Positions 54,944 through 63,968 of a stretch of DNA of 64,000 bases are shown piece after piece. The translations under genes and the position numbers were made by a program. Origin of the DNA: Halobacteriovorax vibrionivorans (GTDB lineage: Bacteria; Bdellovibrionota; Bacteriovoracia; Bacteriovoracales; Bacteriovoracaceae); contig NZ_QDKL01000001.1 of the NCBI RefSeq assembly GCF_003346865.1, forward strand, positions 744,001 to 808,000, written 5' to 3'. The notes beneath the pieces were generated by a model, which saw only the letters and a program-made list of their open reading frames with translations, was not told the DNA's origin and searched no databases. The stretch's first letter is position 1. Every line of letters starts with the position of its first letter.

Positions 54944-55330
54944 TTATACTCTTCTTCTTTTTGGTGCACGACATCCGTTGTGTGGGATTGGTGACCTATC
55001 AGCAACAGAAGTAATCTTCAGACCTGCAGCGATGAATGCTCTTACAGCATTTTCTCTACCTGCACCTGGACCTTTAACTCTTACTTCAACGCTTGATAGT
55101 CCGTGCTCCATAGCTTTCTTGGCTGCTTCCATTGAAGCCATTTGAGCCGCGAATGGAGTCGACTTCTTAGATCCTCTAAAACCTAGCTGACCTGCAGACG
55201 CCCATGAAATTGCGTTACCATTCATATCTGTGAATGTTACGATTGTATTATTGAAAGAACACTGAATATGAGCGATACCTCTCGTGATGTTCTTTTTTAC
55301 TTTTTTCTTTGAAGCTGTTTTCTTAACCAT
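54944..55330 (-). CDS. rpsK: Ribosomal protein uS11
   Basis: uS11 lies on the platform of the small subunit, near the mRNA exit. [32 protein letters not shown] and the C-terminal [21 protein letters not shown] are diagnostic. The protein is 128 residues, with a basic start VKKTASKKK that also occurs in the tail of the AMP nucleosidase. Two ATG codons are adjacent; the second, at 55330, has AGGAG at the optimal six-base distance. Confidence 0.98.
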   Translation of the reverse strand: MVKKTASKKKVKKNITRGIAHIQCSFNNTIVTFTDMNGNAISWASAGQLGFRGSKKSTPFAAQMASMEAAKKAMEHGLSSVEVRVKGPGAGRENAVRAFIAAGLKITSVADRSPIPHNGCRAPKRRRV

Positions 55331-55346
55331 CATTAACTCCTAACAA

Positions 55347-55730
55347 TTACTTCATTGACTTAATTGACTTCTTACCTGCGATTGCTACTGCTGGCCCCTT
55401 ACGAGTACGAGCATTAGTAGAAGTTCTTTGACCTCTTACCGGTAGACCTTTTCTGTGTCTAATACCTCTGTAACAACCTAAATCTTTAAGTCTCTTAATG
55501 TTAAGACCAACTTCTCTTCTTAAGTCACCTTCTACAGTGTACTCACTTTCAAGAACAAGTCTGATTTCATTTGCTTCTTCTTCAGTAAGTTCGTTTGAAC
55601 TTTTGTTTAAATCGATGTTTGTTTTTTCTAATACTTCCTTAGCAATCTTTGGTCCTACACCATAAATAGATTGCAGGGCAATTCTCATTACCTTATTTCT
55701 AGGAATATCAACACCAAGAATTCTCGCCAT
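55347..55730 (-). CDS. rpsM: Ribosomal protein uS13
   Basis: uS13 is at the small-subunit head and contacts the large subunit and P-site t[27 protein letters not shown] and the C-terminal [26 protein letters not shown], here noted by its [16 protein letters not shown] core, are typical. Length is 127 residues. It follows rpmJ, as in most bacteria. Confidence 0.98.
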   Translation of the reverse strand: MARILGVDIPRNKVMRIALQSIYGVGPKIAKEVLEKTNIDLNKSSNELTEEEANEIRLVLESEYTVEGDLRREVGLNIKRLKDLGCYRGIRHRKGLPVRGQRTSTNARTRKGPAVAIAGKKSIKSMK

Positions 55731-55751
55731 AGCTACACTCCTTCCTATTAA

Positions 55752-55865
55752 TTAGCCTTGTCTTTGCTTGTGCTTAGGGTTTTTACATACAACTCTAAGT
55801 ACGTTTTTTCTTTTAATAACTTTACAATCTTTACACATCGGTTTCACTGATGCTCTAACTTTCAT
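55752..55865 (-). CDS. rpmJ: Ribosomal protein bL36
   Basis: A 37-residue frame starts [17 protein letters not shown] and ends with PKHKQRQG. The zinc ligands Cys, Cys, Cys and His are all kept ([12 protein letters not shown]), so this is the zinc-binding C+ form. bL36 is a late-assembling large-subunit protein and lies between infA and rpsM, its standard place. The frame is short and easy to miss in a length-based scan. Confidence 0.97.
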   Translation of the reverse strand: MKVRASVKPMCKDCKVIKRKNVLRVVCKNPKHKQRQG

Positions 55866-55889
55866 AACTACCTCGTATGTTCTACTACA

Positions 55890-56114
55890 CTAGCGTTTTT
55901 TACTTCTATATGTAATTCTTCCCTTCGTTAGATCATACTTGCTGATTTCAACAAGGACCTTATCTCCAGGTAAAATTTTAATAAAGTGCATTCTCATTTT
56001 TCCACTAATGTGGGCAATTACCGAATGTCCATTCGGTAGCTTGACTTTAAATTTAGTATTAGGAAGAAGCTCAGTAACTTCCCCTTCAACCTCAATAGTT
56101 TCCTGATTACTCAT
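55890..56114 (-). CDS. infA: Translation initiation factor IF-1
   Basis: IF-1 is a 70-75-residue OB-fold protein that occupies the A site during initiation. [37 protein letters not shown] and the C-terminal [13 protein letters not shown] are the family signature. Length is 74 residues. It has its own probable promoter at 56138-56166, and no map gene lies between adk and it. Confidence 0.98.
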   Translation of the reverse strand: MSNQETIEVEGEVTELLPNTKFKVKLPNGHSVIAHISGKMRMHFIKILPGDKVLVEISKYDLTKGRITYRSKKR

Positions 56115-56137
56115 ATACTAAAAACCTAAAGTAATTG

Positions 56138-56166
56138 CTTATATATGACTCATGGCCATATTGCAA
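56138..56166 (-). promoter_or_regulatory. Internal promoter before infA
   Basis: On the minus strand TTGCAA (56166-56161) and TATAAG (56143-56138) are 17 bases apart, in the 73-base gap between adk and infA. It would give infA-rpmJ-rpsM-rpsK-rpoA-rplQ a transcript of their own. The predicted start is near 56131. Confidence 0.55.
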
Positions 56167-56187
56167 GCTCAATCACTTATTTATAAA

Positions 56188-56823
56188 TTATTTAACAACT
56201 TTTTTTATATCTTCAAAAATAGCGTCAAGGTCTTTGGTTGCGTCTACCTTAACTAGTCTTCCCTGTGACTCATAATACTCAAGTACAGGCTCAATATTGT
56301 CTGTAAAAACCTTCATTCTTGTTCTTACAGTTTCTTCATTATCATCTTTGCGATGCACAAGGTCTTCACCACTTACATCACACTTTCCATCAACTTTCGG
56401 TGGTTTAGTTTTAAGGTTATAAATCTCACCACTCTTAGGAGCGACACGACGATTTACAATTCTCTCAACTAAAGTATCGATATTGACTTCAAAATAAACA
56501 GCTAATGACTTAACTCCACCCAATAGAGCACTATCAAGATCTTTAGCTTGTACTAAATTACGTGGATAACCGTCAAAAATATATGTCGATTTATCAACAG
56601 CACAATTTGCTTTTAATAAATCTAATACAAGCTCGTCACTAACTAACTCACCAGAGTCCATTACTTCTTTGATTTTAGTACCTAGCTCACTTCCTTTAGC
56701 AACTTCTGCACGCAGAAGATCACCTGTAGAAACATGATTGTAACCAAGTTCGTTTACAATCTTTTTAGCTTGAGTACCTTTACCTGAACCGGGTGCTCCA
56801 ATAAGTATTAACTGTGGCGACAT
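56188..56823 (-). CDS. adk: Adenylate kinase
   Basis: Adk interconverts ATP plus AMP and two ADP. The P-loop GAPGSGKGTQAK is at residues 8-19, VSTGDLLR the AMP-binding helix, and DGYPRNLVQA matches the family's DGFPR. The lid region (about 125-160) has a single Cys, so it lacks the four-Cys zinc site found in Gram-positive Adk. Length is 211 residues. It is next to secY as in E. coli and Bacillus, and it precedes infA. Confidence 0.97.
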   Translation of the reverse strand: MSPQLILIGAPGSGKGTQAKKIVNELGYNHVSTGDLLRAEVAKGSELGTKIKEVMDSGELVSDELVLDLLKANCAVDKSTYIFDGYPRNLVQAKDLDSALLGGVKSLAVYFEVNIDTLVERIVNRRVAPKSGEIYNLKTKPPKVDGKCDVSGEDLVHRKDDNEETVRTRMKVFTDNIEPVLEYYESQGRLVKVDATKDLDAIFEDIKKVVK

Positions 56824-56828
56824 ATTGA

Positions 56829-58142
56829 CTAGAACCTTCTGTTATTTCCGTTATATTTACCTTTAGACTTATATGATGACTCATATTTGTCAGCAAACAT
56901 AAACGATTGCACATTCATCATTACTCTAACTGAAACTGAAACAAGGATCAGCATAGATGTTCCACCGAAACGTGTTTGAGCTCCTGTAATTAAAGAAGGC
57001 ACAATACAAACAACAATAAGGAATAAGGCCCCAAAGAATGACATACGATTTAAAAGTGTATCTAGATATTCTTTAGTTTTATCACCAGGTCTAATTCCTG
57101 GGATGAATGCATTATTCTTTTGTAGCATTTCGGAAATTTTCTTAGTTTTGAACTGAATTGGTGCATAGAAATAAGTCATATACACAATCAAAGCTCCAAA
57201 CAAGATATTAAATAGTAACTGCCCTGGGTATAAACTTTGTTGAATAGTATCAAAGTATGGCTTAAACGCACTATCAGCTGGGATAAATGTCGCAAAAGTT
57301 GCAGGTGCAGCAAGTAGAGAAGATGCTAAGATAGGAGGCATAACTCCACCAGTATCAACTCTCATCGGAAGTGTTTGATTCCCTCCGTAAACTCTGTTGT
57401 TAACAACTCTTTTTGCATATTGTACTGGAATAGCTCTAAAGGCTCTTTCAATAAATGCAACCACGAAGAACGCAACAACAATTACAGCAGCGAAAGTTAG
57501 TAGCTCTAAACCACCCATTTCACCGTTTCTAAATAATGTTATTTTCTGAATTACTTCTGTCGGTAGCTCAACTGCAATACCAGCAAAAATAATCAGTGAT
57601 ACACCATTTTCGAGTCCAAATTCAGTGATTCTCTCACCTAGCCATAGAAGAAACATTGTCCCTGCAGCTAGAGTAATCATTGTAACAACTCTAAAAAGCA
57701 TACCTGGATCAGGAATAACTCTAGCACCACCTGGTGAAACAAATGTTTCAAACACAGCGGCCATTGAGTAACCCTGTATGCAACAGAGTATTACTGTTGC
57801 ATACCTAGTCCATTTTTGTATTTTCTTTTGTCCTTCTGAGTCTTCCTGCATCTCTTGGATTTGAGGAATTACCTCACCAAGAAGAGAAAAGATAATAGAA
57901 GTAGTAATATAAGGCATAATCCCCAGTGCTAAAACTGAGAATCTCTTGAAGGCACCACCACTAAAAGTGTTGATTAGATCGAAAAGACCTCCGCCTCCAG
58001 ATTCTGCAAAATATGAAGAAATTGCTTGCGCATCAACCCCTGGAACAGGGATTTGCGCAACCAATCTATATACTACTAATAATAAAAAAGTAAAAAAGAC
58101 TTTTTTCTTAAGCTCTTCAAGTCTTCCATGAGCATTTGACAT
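56829..58142 (-). CDS. secY: Protein translocase subunit SecY
   Basis: SecY is the ten-helix core of the Sec channel in the inner membrane. The plug and first helices (RLVAQIPVPGVD), the ALGIMPYITTSIIFSLLGE helix and the conserved cytoplasmic loops (RGAIPVQYAKR-type AIPVQYAKRVV, and IPGIRPGDKTKEYLD) are all present. Length is 437 residues. AAGGA lies eight bases before the ATG. It follows rplO, the usual order. Confidence 0.98.
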   Translation of the reverse strand: MSNAHGRLEELKKKVFFTFLLLVVYRLVAQIPVPGVDAQAISSYFAESGGGGLFDLINTFSGGAFKRFSVLALGIMPYITTSIIFSLLGEVIPQIQEMQEDSEGQKKIQKWTRYATVILCCIQGYSMAAVFETFVSPGGARVIPDPGMLFRVVTMITLAAGTMFLLWLGERITEFGLENGVSLIIFAGIAVELPTEVIQKITLFRNGEMGGLELLTFAAVIVVAFFVVAFIERAFRAIPVQYAKRVVNNRVYGGNQTLPMRVDTGGVMPPILASSLLAAPATFATFIPADSAFKPYFDTIQQSLYPGQLLFNILFGALIVYMTYFYAPIQFKTKKISEMLQKNNAFIPGIRPGDKTKEYLDTLLNRMSFFGALFLIVVCIVPSLITGAQTRFGGTSMLILVSVSVRVMMNVQSFMFADKYESSYKSKGKYNGNNRRF

Positions 58143-58155
58143 CAGACGATCCTTT

Positions 58156-58611
58156 TTATTTTGTTGCTATTTTTCCACCAGCTTTCTCGATTGCTTCTTG
58201 TGCACTCTTAGAAAACTTTTCAATATTAACAAAATTTAACGATTTTGAAAGCTCTCCGTTAGCAAGAATTTTCACAGGACGTCTTTTATCCGCACCCTTA
58301 AGAATACCCTTCTCAATTAAAGCTTCTTTTGTAACGTCTCCGCCATCAAATTTCGCTTCTAGAGTAGCTAGAGAAACTTCAGCATATACTGTTTTAAATG
58401 GAGCGTTAGAAAATCCTCTCTTTGGTAGACGCATGTATAATGGCATGTTCCCACCTTCGAAACCAGTTCTTACACCACCACCGGCACGAGCTTTTTGACC
58501 TTTATGACCTTTACCAGCTTGAGTACCTTGTCCTGAACCTTGTCCACGACCAATTCTCTTGATGTTCTTATGTGCACCCTTTGGGCTTTTTAAGTTATTT
58601 AAAGTTAACAT
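58156..58611 (-). CDS. rplO: Ribosomal protein uL15
   Basis: uL15 is a large-subunit assembly protein. The Gly-rich basic N-terminus (KRIGRGQGSGQGTQAGKGHKG-like, with KRIGRGQGSGQGTQ) and the GGNMPLYMRLPKRGF segment are diagnostic. Length is 151 residues. It lies between rpmD and secY as in other bacteria. Confidence 0.98.
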   Translation of the reverse strand: MLTLNNLKSPKGAHKNIKRIGRGQGSGQGTQAGKGHKGQKARAGGGVRTGFEGGNMPLYMRLPKRGFSNAPFKTVYAEVSLATLEAKFDGGDVTKEALIEKGILKGADKRRPVKILANGELSKSLNFVNIEKFSKSAQEAIEKAGGKIATK

Positions 58612-58620
58612 ATCTACCTC

Positions 58621-58803
58621 TTATTCCTGGATGTCTAAAAGGTGAATTACCTTTTTGATCATTCCTCTAACAGCTGATGTATTTTCTAAAGTCTTAGATG
58701 TACCTGTTTTTCTAAGTCCTAGACCTCTAACTGTAGCTTTTTGCTTTTCGTTGCACTTAATAGTACTTTTCTTCAATGTAACTGTAATTGTTTTCGCTGT
58801 CAT
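58621..58803 (-). CDS. rpmD: Ribosomal protein uL30
   Basis: A 60-residue protein with ITVTLKKSTI at the start and RGLGLRKTGTSKTLENT, the family motif, in the middle. uL30 binds the large subunit near the central protuberance. It ends nine bases before rplO and begins 11 bases after rpsE. Confidence 0.96.
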   Translation of the reverse strand: MTAKTITVTLKKSTIKCNEKQKATVRGLGLRKTGTSKTLENTSAVRGMIKKVIHLLDIQE

Positions 58804-58814
58804 ATCAACCTCAA

Positions 58815-59405
58815 TTAACCTTTAATTCTTAAGCCCTTAGCTTCTTTACCACGTACTCTTGCAACTTCTTCAACTGATCTTAGTTGTGCTAGAGCATCAA
58901 ATGTCGCCTTAACGATATTGTGTGGGTTATTACCTCTAAGTGACTTAGTTAGAACGTCTTTAACACCTGCAAGCTCAAGAATTGAACGACATGCACCAGC
59001 AGCCTTAACCCCTGTACCTTCTGCGGCAGGCTTGAAAAGGATCTGACCAGCATCGAACTCACCCATAACTGTATGTGGGATTGTTCCACCATCAACAGGT
59101 ACTGAAATCATACTTTTTTGAGCCGCTTGTGTTGCTTTTCTGATTGCTTCAGGAACTTCTTTTGCTTTCCCTAGACCAAAACCAACGCGACCTTTCTTAT
59201 CACCAACGATCATTAGAGCACTAAAAGAAAATCTTCTACCACCCTTCATAACCTTTGCAACTCTGTTTACAGCAACAACTCTTTCCTCAAGCTCAACATC
59301 CATTCCGTTATTATTTTGACGTTTTTTAGATGGAGCTCTTTTAGAAGCTTTCTTCTTAGGTTCTGCTTTTACTGTTTTTTCAACGCTTTTATTTTCTTCA
59401 GACAT
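58815..59405 (-). CDS. rpsE: Ribosomal protein uS5 with Lys-rich N-terminal extension
   Basis: uS5 governs mRNA entry and decoding fidelity on the small subunit. The core has [24 protein letters not shown], seen here as [19 protein letters not shown], followed by [13 protein letters not shown] and the C-terminal [13 protein letters not shown]. The first 30 residues are an extra Lys/Ala/Ser-rich tail ([16 protein letters not shown]), making the protein 196 residues against 167 in E. coli. The ATG at 59405 has AGGAG six bases upstream; a GTG three bases earlier is less well placed. Confidence 0.97.
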   Translation of the reverse strand: MSEENKSVEKTVKAEPKKKASKRAPSKKRQNNNGMDVELEERVVAVNRVAKVMKGGRRFSFSALMIVGDKKGRVGFGLGKAKEVPEAIRKATQAAQKSMISVPVDGGTIPHTVMGEFDAGQILFKPAAEGTGVKAAGACRSILELAGVKDVLTKSLRGNNPHNIVKATFDALAQLRSVEEVARVRGKEAKGLRIKG

Positions 59406-59414
59406 CACTTACTC

Positions 59415-59792
59415 CTAAATTTGAATTCCATTTTCTCTAGCAGATTCAACAACAGCTTTAATTACACCGTGGTATTTAAGTCCGTTTCTGTCGAAAACAG
59501 CAGTTGAAATATTCTTAGCTTTTAAGTTTTCAGCAAGTTTAGCACCTACAAGTTGAGCACCTGCAACATTACACTTTCCTTCTACTGCGTTCTTACCATA
59601 AGTTTGAACACTGAAAAGAGTCTTGTTAGCTTCATCATCAATAACTTGTACAGTGATGTGCTTGTTTGTACGGTTTACAGATAGACGTGGTCTTTCTGCA
59701 TTACCAGCAACTTTTTTACGAATTGCAAGTTTTCTTCTAATTCTTCTAGCTGTACTTGCTTTACCAGCTTTACCATAAGGTTTTCTAATCAT
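59415..59792 (-). CDS. rplR: Ribosomal protein uL18
   Basis: uL18 binds 5S rRNA. RLSVNRTNKHITVQVIDDE matches the family's RLSVFRSNKHIYAQVIDD, and the C-terminal FDRNGLKYHGVIKAVVESARENG, of which FDRNGLKYHG is cited here, is diagnostic. Length is 125 residues. GAGGAG precedes the ATG. Confidence 0.97.
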   Translation of the reverse strand: MIRKPYGKAGKASTARRIRRKLAIRKKVAGNAERPRLSVNRTNKHITVQVIDDEANKTLFSVQTYGKNAVEGKCNVAGAQLVGAKLAENLKAKNISTAVFDRNGLKYHGVIKAVVESARENGIQI

Positions 59793-59847
59793 TTTAGTCT
59801 CCTCACCCTAGGCCCTAACCGCGGGCCATTCTCAGGCTACATATTTA

Positions 59848-60384
59848 TTACTTACCGCCAGATTTACCAGCTTTTCTAACAATGTGCTCTTCAGCGTATT
59901 TAACACCTTTACCTTTATATGGCTCTGGTGGTCTGAATGAACGGATTTTTGCAGCAGCAAATCCAAGAAGCTCTTTATTTGGTCCAGTAAGTTCAATCTC
60001 ATTCTTAGTTACTTTTGCAGCAACTGTTTCTGGAAGAACGTACTCGATTGGGTGAGAGTAACCAAGGTTAAGTGTCATTGTGTTTCCACTTACTGACGCC
60101 TTGTAACCAACACCGTTGAACTCAAGCTTTCTTGTAAAACCATCAGTAACACCTGTTACCATGTTAGAGATGATTTGTCTTGCTGTACCCCACATTGCAC
60201 GAGACTTTTTTGACTCGTCAATTGGGTTTACTTTTACTTCGTTACCTTCATGTGAAAGAGTTACTAAATTATTAAAAGTATACTCTAGTTCACCTTTAGG
60301 CCCTTTAACCGATACTGTTGTACCGTTTATTGATACCTGAGTTTTCTCAGGAACTATTACCGGGTTTTTTCCTACACGTGACAT
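59848..60384 (-). CDS. rplF: Ribosomal protein uL6
   Basis: uL6 is a two-domain protein near the sarcin-ricin loop. MSRVGKNPVIVPEKTQVSI opens the chain, and FNGVGYKASVSGN and the C-terminal IRSFRPPEPYKGKGVKY mark the family. Length is 178 residues. GGGAG lies seven to eight bases before the ATG. Confidence 0.98.
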   Translation of the reverse strand: MSRVGKNPVIVPEKTQVSINGTTVSVKGPKGELEYTFNNLVTLSHEGNEVKVNPIDESKKSRAMWGTARQIISNMVTGVTDGFTRKLEFNGVGYKASVSGNTMTLNLGYSHPIEYVLPETVAAKVTKNEIELTGPNKELLGFAAAKIRSFRPPEPYKGKGVKYAEEHIVRKAGKSGGK

Positions 60385-60397
60385 TACTCGCTCCCTA

Positions 60398-60781
60398 CTA
60401 CCAAATATTACAGATTACTTCACCACCAACTTTTGTCGCTCTCGCTTCTCTATCAGAAATAATTCCTTTAGAAGTTGATAGGATTGAAGTACCTAGACCA
60501 CTGATTACTCTAGAGATATCTTTATAACCACGGTACTGTCTTAGACCTGGCTTAGATACTCTTTGAAGACCAACAATAGCGTTATCTTTTAGTAGTACTT
60601 TAATTCTTATATCTGACTGGCTTTTTGCAATAATTTTGAATGAACGAATATATCCTTCGTCCTTCATAACTTTACAAACACCAGCTTTCATTTTTGATGC
60701 TGGGAACTCAACTCTATCGTGTCCAGCATTAATTGCATTTCTAATTCTTGTTAACATATCTGAAATAGGATCAGTCATCAT
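60398..60781 (-). CDS. rpsH: Ribosomal protein uS8
   Basis: uS8 is a primary 16S rRNA binder and, in E. coli, the repressor of the spc operon. DPISDMLTRIRNAINAGHD and the C-terminal GLGTSILSTSKGIISDREAR, in part, are diagnostic. Length is 127 residues. The first of two adjacent ATG codons is used because AGGAG lies eight bases before it. Confidence 0.98.
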   Translation of the reverse strand: MMTDPISDMLTRIRNAINAGHDRVEFPASKMKAGVCKVMKDEGYIRSFKIIAKSQSDIRIKVLLKDNAIVGLQRVSKPGLRQYRGYKDISRVISGLGTSILSTSKGIISDREARATKVGGEVICNIW

Positions 60782-60800
60782 AATCTCGTCTCCTCTACCA

Positions 60801-61106
60801 TCACCAGCTTGACTTAGTTACACCTGGGATCATCCCTTTAAGTGCTAACTCTCTAAATTGAATTCTTGATAATCTGAACTTTCTATAGAAAGCACGTGGA
60901 CGACCAGTCAGTTCACATCTATTTCTTACTCTAATTTGAGCTGAATTTCTTGGAAGCTTTTGAAGTCTGATCATCGCTTCAAATCTCTCTTCATCAGAAA
61001 GTTTTTCGTTGATGATAGCAGCCTTAAGTTCTTTTCTTAAAGCACCATATTTTTCAGCAAGCTTAGCTCTTTTCTTGTTACTTTCAATTTTCGCTTTTCT
61101 AGCCAT
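60801..61106 (-). CDS. rpsN: Ribosomal protein uS14, zinc-free type
   Basis: uS14 binds the small-subunit head near the P site. Length is 101 residues and the zinc-binding CxxC pairs are missing, so this is the long C-minus form as in E. coli. [21 protein letters not shown], noted here by [14 protein letters not shown], and the ending PGVTKSSW are typical. It lies between rplE and rpsH. Confidence 0.97.
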   Translation of the reverse strand: MARKAKIESNKKRAKLAEKYGALRKELKAAIINEKLSDEERFEAMIRLQKLPRNSAQIRVRNRCELTGRPRAFYRKFRLSRIQFRELALKGMIPGVTKSSW

Positions 61107-61120
61107 TACTATATCCTCTA

Positions 61121-61660
61121 TTACTTGTTGAAAGGCATACCAAAAAGGTTTAGTAGCTCTCTACCTTCTTCGTTGTTTCCAGCAGTTGTTACGATTGAGA
61201 TCCCTAGACCTCTTACTTTATCAATTTGATCGTAAGAAATTTCTGGGAAAATAATCTGCTCTTTTAAACCTAAAGTATAATTACCCTGTCCATCGAAACC
61301 TTTAGAAGAAACACCTCTAAAGTCACGAACTCTTGGAAGAGTAATATTAACAAGTCTATCAAGGAATTCGTACATTCTCTCACCACGAAGAGTAACATTT
61401 GCACCTAGAGGCATACCTTCTCTAACTTTGAAACCTGCAACAGACTTTCTAGCCTTTGCAACAACTGGCTTTTGACCAGTAATAGTTCCAAGATCCTTAA
61501 CAATCGACTGAACAACTTTAGAGTTAGTAACTGCGTCTCTTGTACAACAGTTAACCACTATCTTTTCTAGCTTAGGAATCTGGTTAACATTCTTATAACC
61601 AAACTTCTCAGTCATTTTATTTTTAATTTCATCATTATAAAGTTTTCTGAATCTACTCAT
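61121..61660 (-). CDS. rplE: Ribosomal protein uL5
   Basis: uL5 binds 5S rRNA and contacts the P-site t[14 protein letters not shown] opens the chain, with [21 protein letters not shown] (partly cited), [17 protein letters not shown] and [14 protein letters not shown] in order. The ATG at 61660 has GAGG five bases upstream, so a longer frame into rplX is rejected. Length is 179 residues, standard. Confidence 0.98.
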   Translation of the reverse strand: MSRFRKLYNDEIKNKMTEKFGYKNVNQIPKLEKIVVNCCTRDAVTNSKVVQSIVKDLGTITGQKPVVAKARKSVAGFKVREGMPLGANVTLRGERMYEFLDRLVNITLPRVRDFRGVSSKGFDGQGNYTLGLKEQIIFPEISYDQIDKVRGLGISIVTTAGNNEEGRELLNLFGMPFNK

Positions 61661-61674
61661 ATCTGCCTCTACCC

Positions 61675-61986
61675 TTAACTCAGTTCTGATCCACAAGAAA
61701 CAGCGACTCTAACTTTCTTTCCATCTTTTTCTTCAAATCTTACTCTTGTAGCCTTTTTTGTTTTTGGGCTTACAACAGCAACATTAGAGATGTGAAGAGG
61801 CGCTTCGATATCAACGATACCGCCTGCTGGGTTCTCTTGAGTTGGTTTAATTGCTTTTTTTACTAGATTAACACCACCAACATAAACAACTTTGGTCTTG
61901 AAATTAATTTTCTTAACTTCACCAGTTTTGCCTCTGTCTTTTCCTGTTAAAACTACAACATTATCATTAACTTTTAGCTTTTGCAT
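61675..61986 (-). CDS. rplX: Ribosomal protein uL24
   Basis: uL24 starts large-subunit assembly. The KOW motif ([19 protein letters not shown]) is followed by [18 protein letters not shown] and HISNVAVV. Length is 103 residues, standard. It lies between rplN and rplE. Confidence 0.97.
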   Translation of the reverse strand: MQKLKVNDNVVVLTGKDRGKTGEVKKINFKTKVVYVGGVNLVKKAIKPTQENPAGGIVDIEAPLHISNVAVVSPKTKKATRVRFEEKDGKKVRVAVSCGSELS

Positions 61987-62007
61987 AACTTCCTCACTGA
62001 ACCTTGA

Positions 62008-62376
62008 TTATAGAACTTCCGGGGCCAAAGAACAGATCTTAGTGAAACTTCTGTTTCTTAATTCTCTAGCTACAGGACCAAAAATACGTGTCCCTACTGG
62101 TTCATTGTTATTATTTAGAATTACAACACTGTTCTTATCAAATCTGATGTAAGAACCATCTTCTCTTCTAATTGGGTACTTAGTTCTAACGATAACTGCT
62201 TTCTTAACGTCACCCTTTTTAATTTTTCCACCTGGAAGAGCTTGCTGAACTGCTACTACAATAATGTCACCAAGATTTGCGTTCATTCTTTTTGAACCAC
62301 CAAGAACCTTGATACACTTTACTTCTCTAGCTCCAGAGTTATCAGCAACTTCTAACTTAGTTTGCATCTGAATCAT
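62008..62376 (-). CDS. rplN: Ribosomal protein uL14
   Basis: uL14 lies at the subunit interface. [19 protein letters not shown] and the C-terminal [15 protein letters not shown] are diagnostic. Length is 122 residues, exactly the usual size. AGGAG lies six bases before the ATG at 62376. Confidence 0.98.
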   Translation of the reverse strand: MIQMQTKLEVADNSGAREVKCIKVLGGSKRMNANLGDIIVVAVQQALPGGKIKKGDVKKAVIVRTKYPIRREDGSYIRFDKNSVVILNNNNEPVGTRIFGPVARELRNRSFTKICSLAPEVL

Positions 62377-62407
62377 TTCTAACTCCTAAAATAGGCTTAT
62401 TAAGCCA

Positions 62408-62656
62408 TTACTTATTTACCTTTAACAGTTCCCACTTTTTGAGTTTTGAATAAGGTTTACTTTCAATAATTGTTACATTGTCACCTAGACTTGCTTCAAA
62501 ACTTTCGTTATGAGCATGGTATTTCTTAGTTTTTGTAACGAACTTACTGTATACAGGGTGCTTAAAACGTCTAGCAACGTTAACAACTACAGTTTTATCA
62601 TTCTTTACAGAAACAACTACACCATCTAGCTTTCTTTTAAACGTTTTTGTACTCAT
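62408..62656 (-). CDS. rpsQ: Ribosomal protein uS17
   Basis: uS17 is a primary small-subunit assembly protein with an OB fold. LDGVVVSVKNDKTVVVNV, HPVYSKFVTKTKKYHAH and the late GDNVTIIESKPYSKLKKW, cited in parts, are typical. Length is 82 residues. It lies two bases after rpmC. Confidence 0.97.
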   Translation of the reverse strand: MSTKTFKRKLDGVVVSVKNDKTVVVNVARRFKHPVYSKFVTKTKKYHAHNESFEASLGDNVTIIESKPYSKLKKWELLKVNK

Positions 62657-62658
62657 GG

Positions 62659-62856
62659 TTATTCACCTTTAGCTTTCTTTGCTGTTAATAATTTAGCAAT
62701 ATTCTTTTTTGCAATTTTTAGCTGATGAGGCTTTTCGATTCCACTTGTCGCTTTTGACATGTTCATATCGAAGATAGCTCTTCTCATTTCAGTAACTTTT
62801 GCATCAATTTCTTTACCGCTTAAACCGCTTACTTCTTTATAATCTAACTTTTGCAT
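62659..62856 (-). CDS. rpmC: Ribosomal protein uL29
   Basis: uL29 lies at the tunnel exit, where it helps recruit trigger factor and SRP. The 65-residue, two-helix protein has LRRAIFDMNMSKATSGIEKPHQL-like features, of which RRAIFDMNMSKATSG is cited; the usual motif is ELFNLRFQxATGQL. It sits between rplP and rpsQ as expected. Confidence 0.95.
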   Translation of the reverse strand: MQKLDYKEVSGLSGKEIDAKVTEMRRAIFDMNMSKATSGIEKPHQLKIAKKNIAKLLTAKKAKGE

Positions 62857-62871
62857 AACTTCCTCTAACGA

Positions 62872-63291
62872 TTAAAGTTCCTGTTGCTCTCTAGAAATGA
62901 TTCTAGTTTTAACAGGCAGCTTGTACATAGCAAGCTTAAGTGCTTGTTTACTTAGCTCAGGATCAGTATGCTTAATTTCAAACATTACTCTTCCTGGTTT
63001 TACTACTGCAACCCAAGAATCTGGAGAACCTTTACCTTTCCCCATACGAACTTCAGCTGGCTTCTTAGTTAGGACTTTATCTGGAAAGATTTTGATCCAA
63101 ACGTTACCACCTCTTTTGATCTTTCTTGTCATTGCAATACGGGCAGCTTCAATCTGACGGTTAGTTATATACCCACATGACAGGGCTTGTATAGCAAATT
63201 CGCCGAACGTGATAGTATTTCCACGGTTTGCTTTCCCTTTCATTCTTCCTTTCTGCTGCTTACGCCACTTTACTTTTTTTGGACTTAACAT
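62872..63291 (-). CDS. rplP: Ribosomal protein uL16
   Basis: uL16 contacts the A-site tRNA elbow. [19 protein letters not shown] and the later [20 protein letters not shown] are diagnostic. Length is 139 residues. It follows rpsC after 39 bases. Confidence 0.98.
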   Translation of the reverse strand: MLSPKKVKWRKQQKGRMKGKANRGNTITFGEFAIQALSCGYITNRQIEAARIAMTRKIKRGGNVWIKIFPDKVLTKKPAEVRMGKGKGSPDSWVAVVKPGRVMFEIKHTDPELSKQALKLAMYKLPVKTRIISREQQEL

Positions 63292-63330
63292 ATTTACCTC
63301 AATAAATTCAATTCATTAACGAATTTCCAA

Positions 63331-63960
63331 CTACTTGTAAATCTCACCCTTATAAACCCAAACTTTAACACCGATAATACCGTATGTTGTTTGTGCTTCA
63401 GCAGTGTTGTAATCAATATCTGCTCTAAGAGTGTGTAGAGGAACTTTTCTCTCTGTATAACCTTCTGCTCTTGCCATCTCAGCTCCGCCTAAACGACCTG
63501 CTGTTCTAACACGAATACCTTTAACACCAGCTCTGAATGCTGACTGCATAACTTTCTTCATTGCTCTTCTGAAAGCTACACGTTTCTCAAGCTGACCTGC
63601 GATATTCTCAGCAATTAACTTTGCTTCTGCATCTGGTCTTTTAACTTCTGCAATATTGAAGATTAGAGTCCCTTTAGTAAGTTTCTTAAGGTCGTTTCTA
63701 ATTTTCTCAATTCCTGCACCTTTTTTACCAATTGCTACACCTGGCTTAGCTGTATAAACAGTAACCTTAACCTGGTTTGAAGTTCTTGATAACTCGATGT
63801 TAGCTACAGAAGCATTCTTCATGTTCTTTTCAATGTAGTTTCTAATTGCAAGATCTTCGTGAAGTGTTTCACCGTATTCTTGATCGTTAGCAAACCAATT
63901 TGAGTGCCATGACTTAATATAACCTAATCTAAAACCGTATGGATGTACTTTTTGTCCCAT
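63331..63960 (-). CDS. rpsC: Ribosomal protein uS3
   Basis: uS3 lies at the mRNA entry tunnel and has helicase activity with uS4 and uS5. GQKVHPYGFRLGYIKSW opens the chain, with the KH domain AIGKKGAGIEKIRNDL, then RGAMKKVMQSAFRAGVKGIRV (part) and IGVKVWVYKGEIY. Length is 209 residues. It begins eight bases after the rplV stop. Confidence 0.98.
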   Translation of the reverse strand: MGQKVHPYGFRLGYIKSWHSNWFANDQEYGETLHEDLAIRNYIEKNMKNASVANIELSRTSNQVKVTVYTAKPGVAIGKKGAGIEKIRNDLKKLTKGTLIFNIAEVKRPDAEAKLIAENIAGQLEKRVAFRRAMKKVMQSAFRAGVKGIRVRTAGRLGGAEMARAEGYTERKVPLHTLRADIDYNTAEAQTTYGIIGVKVWVYKGEIYK

Positions 63961-63968
63961 AATTTATC

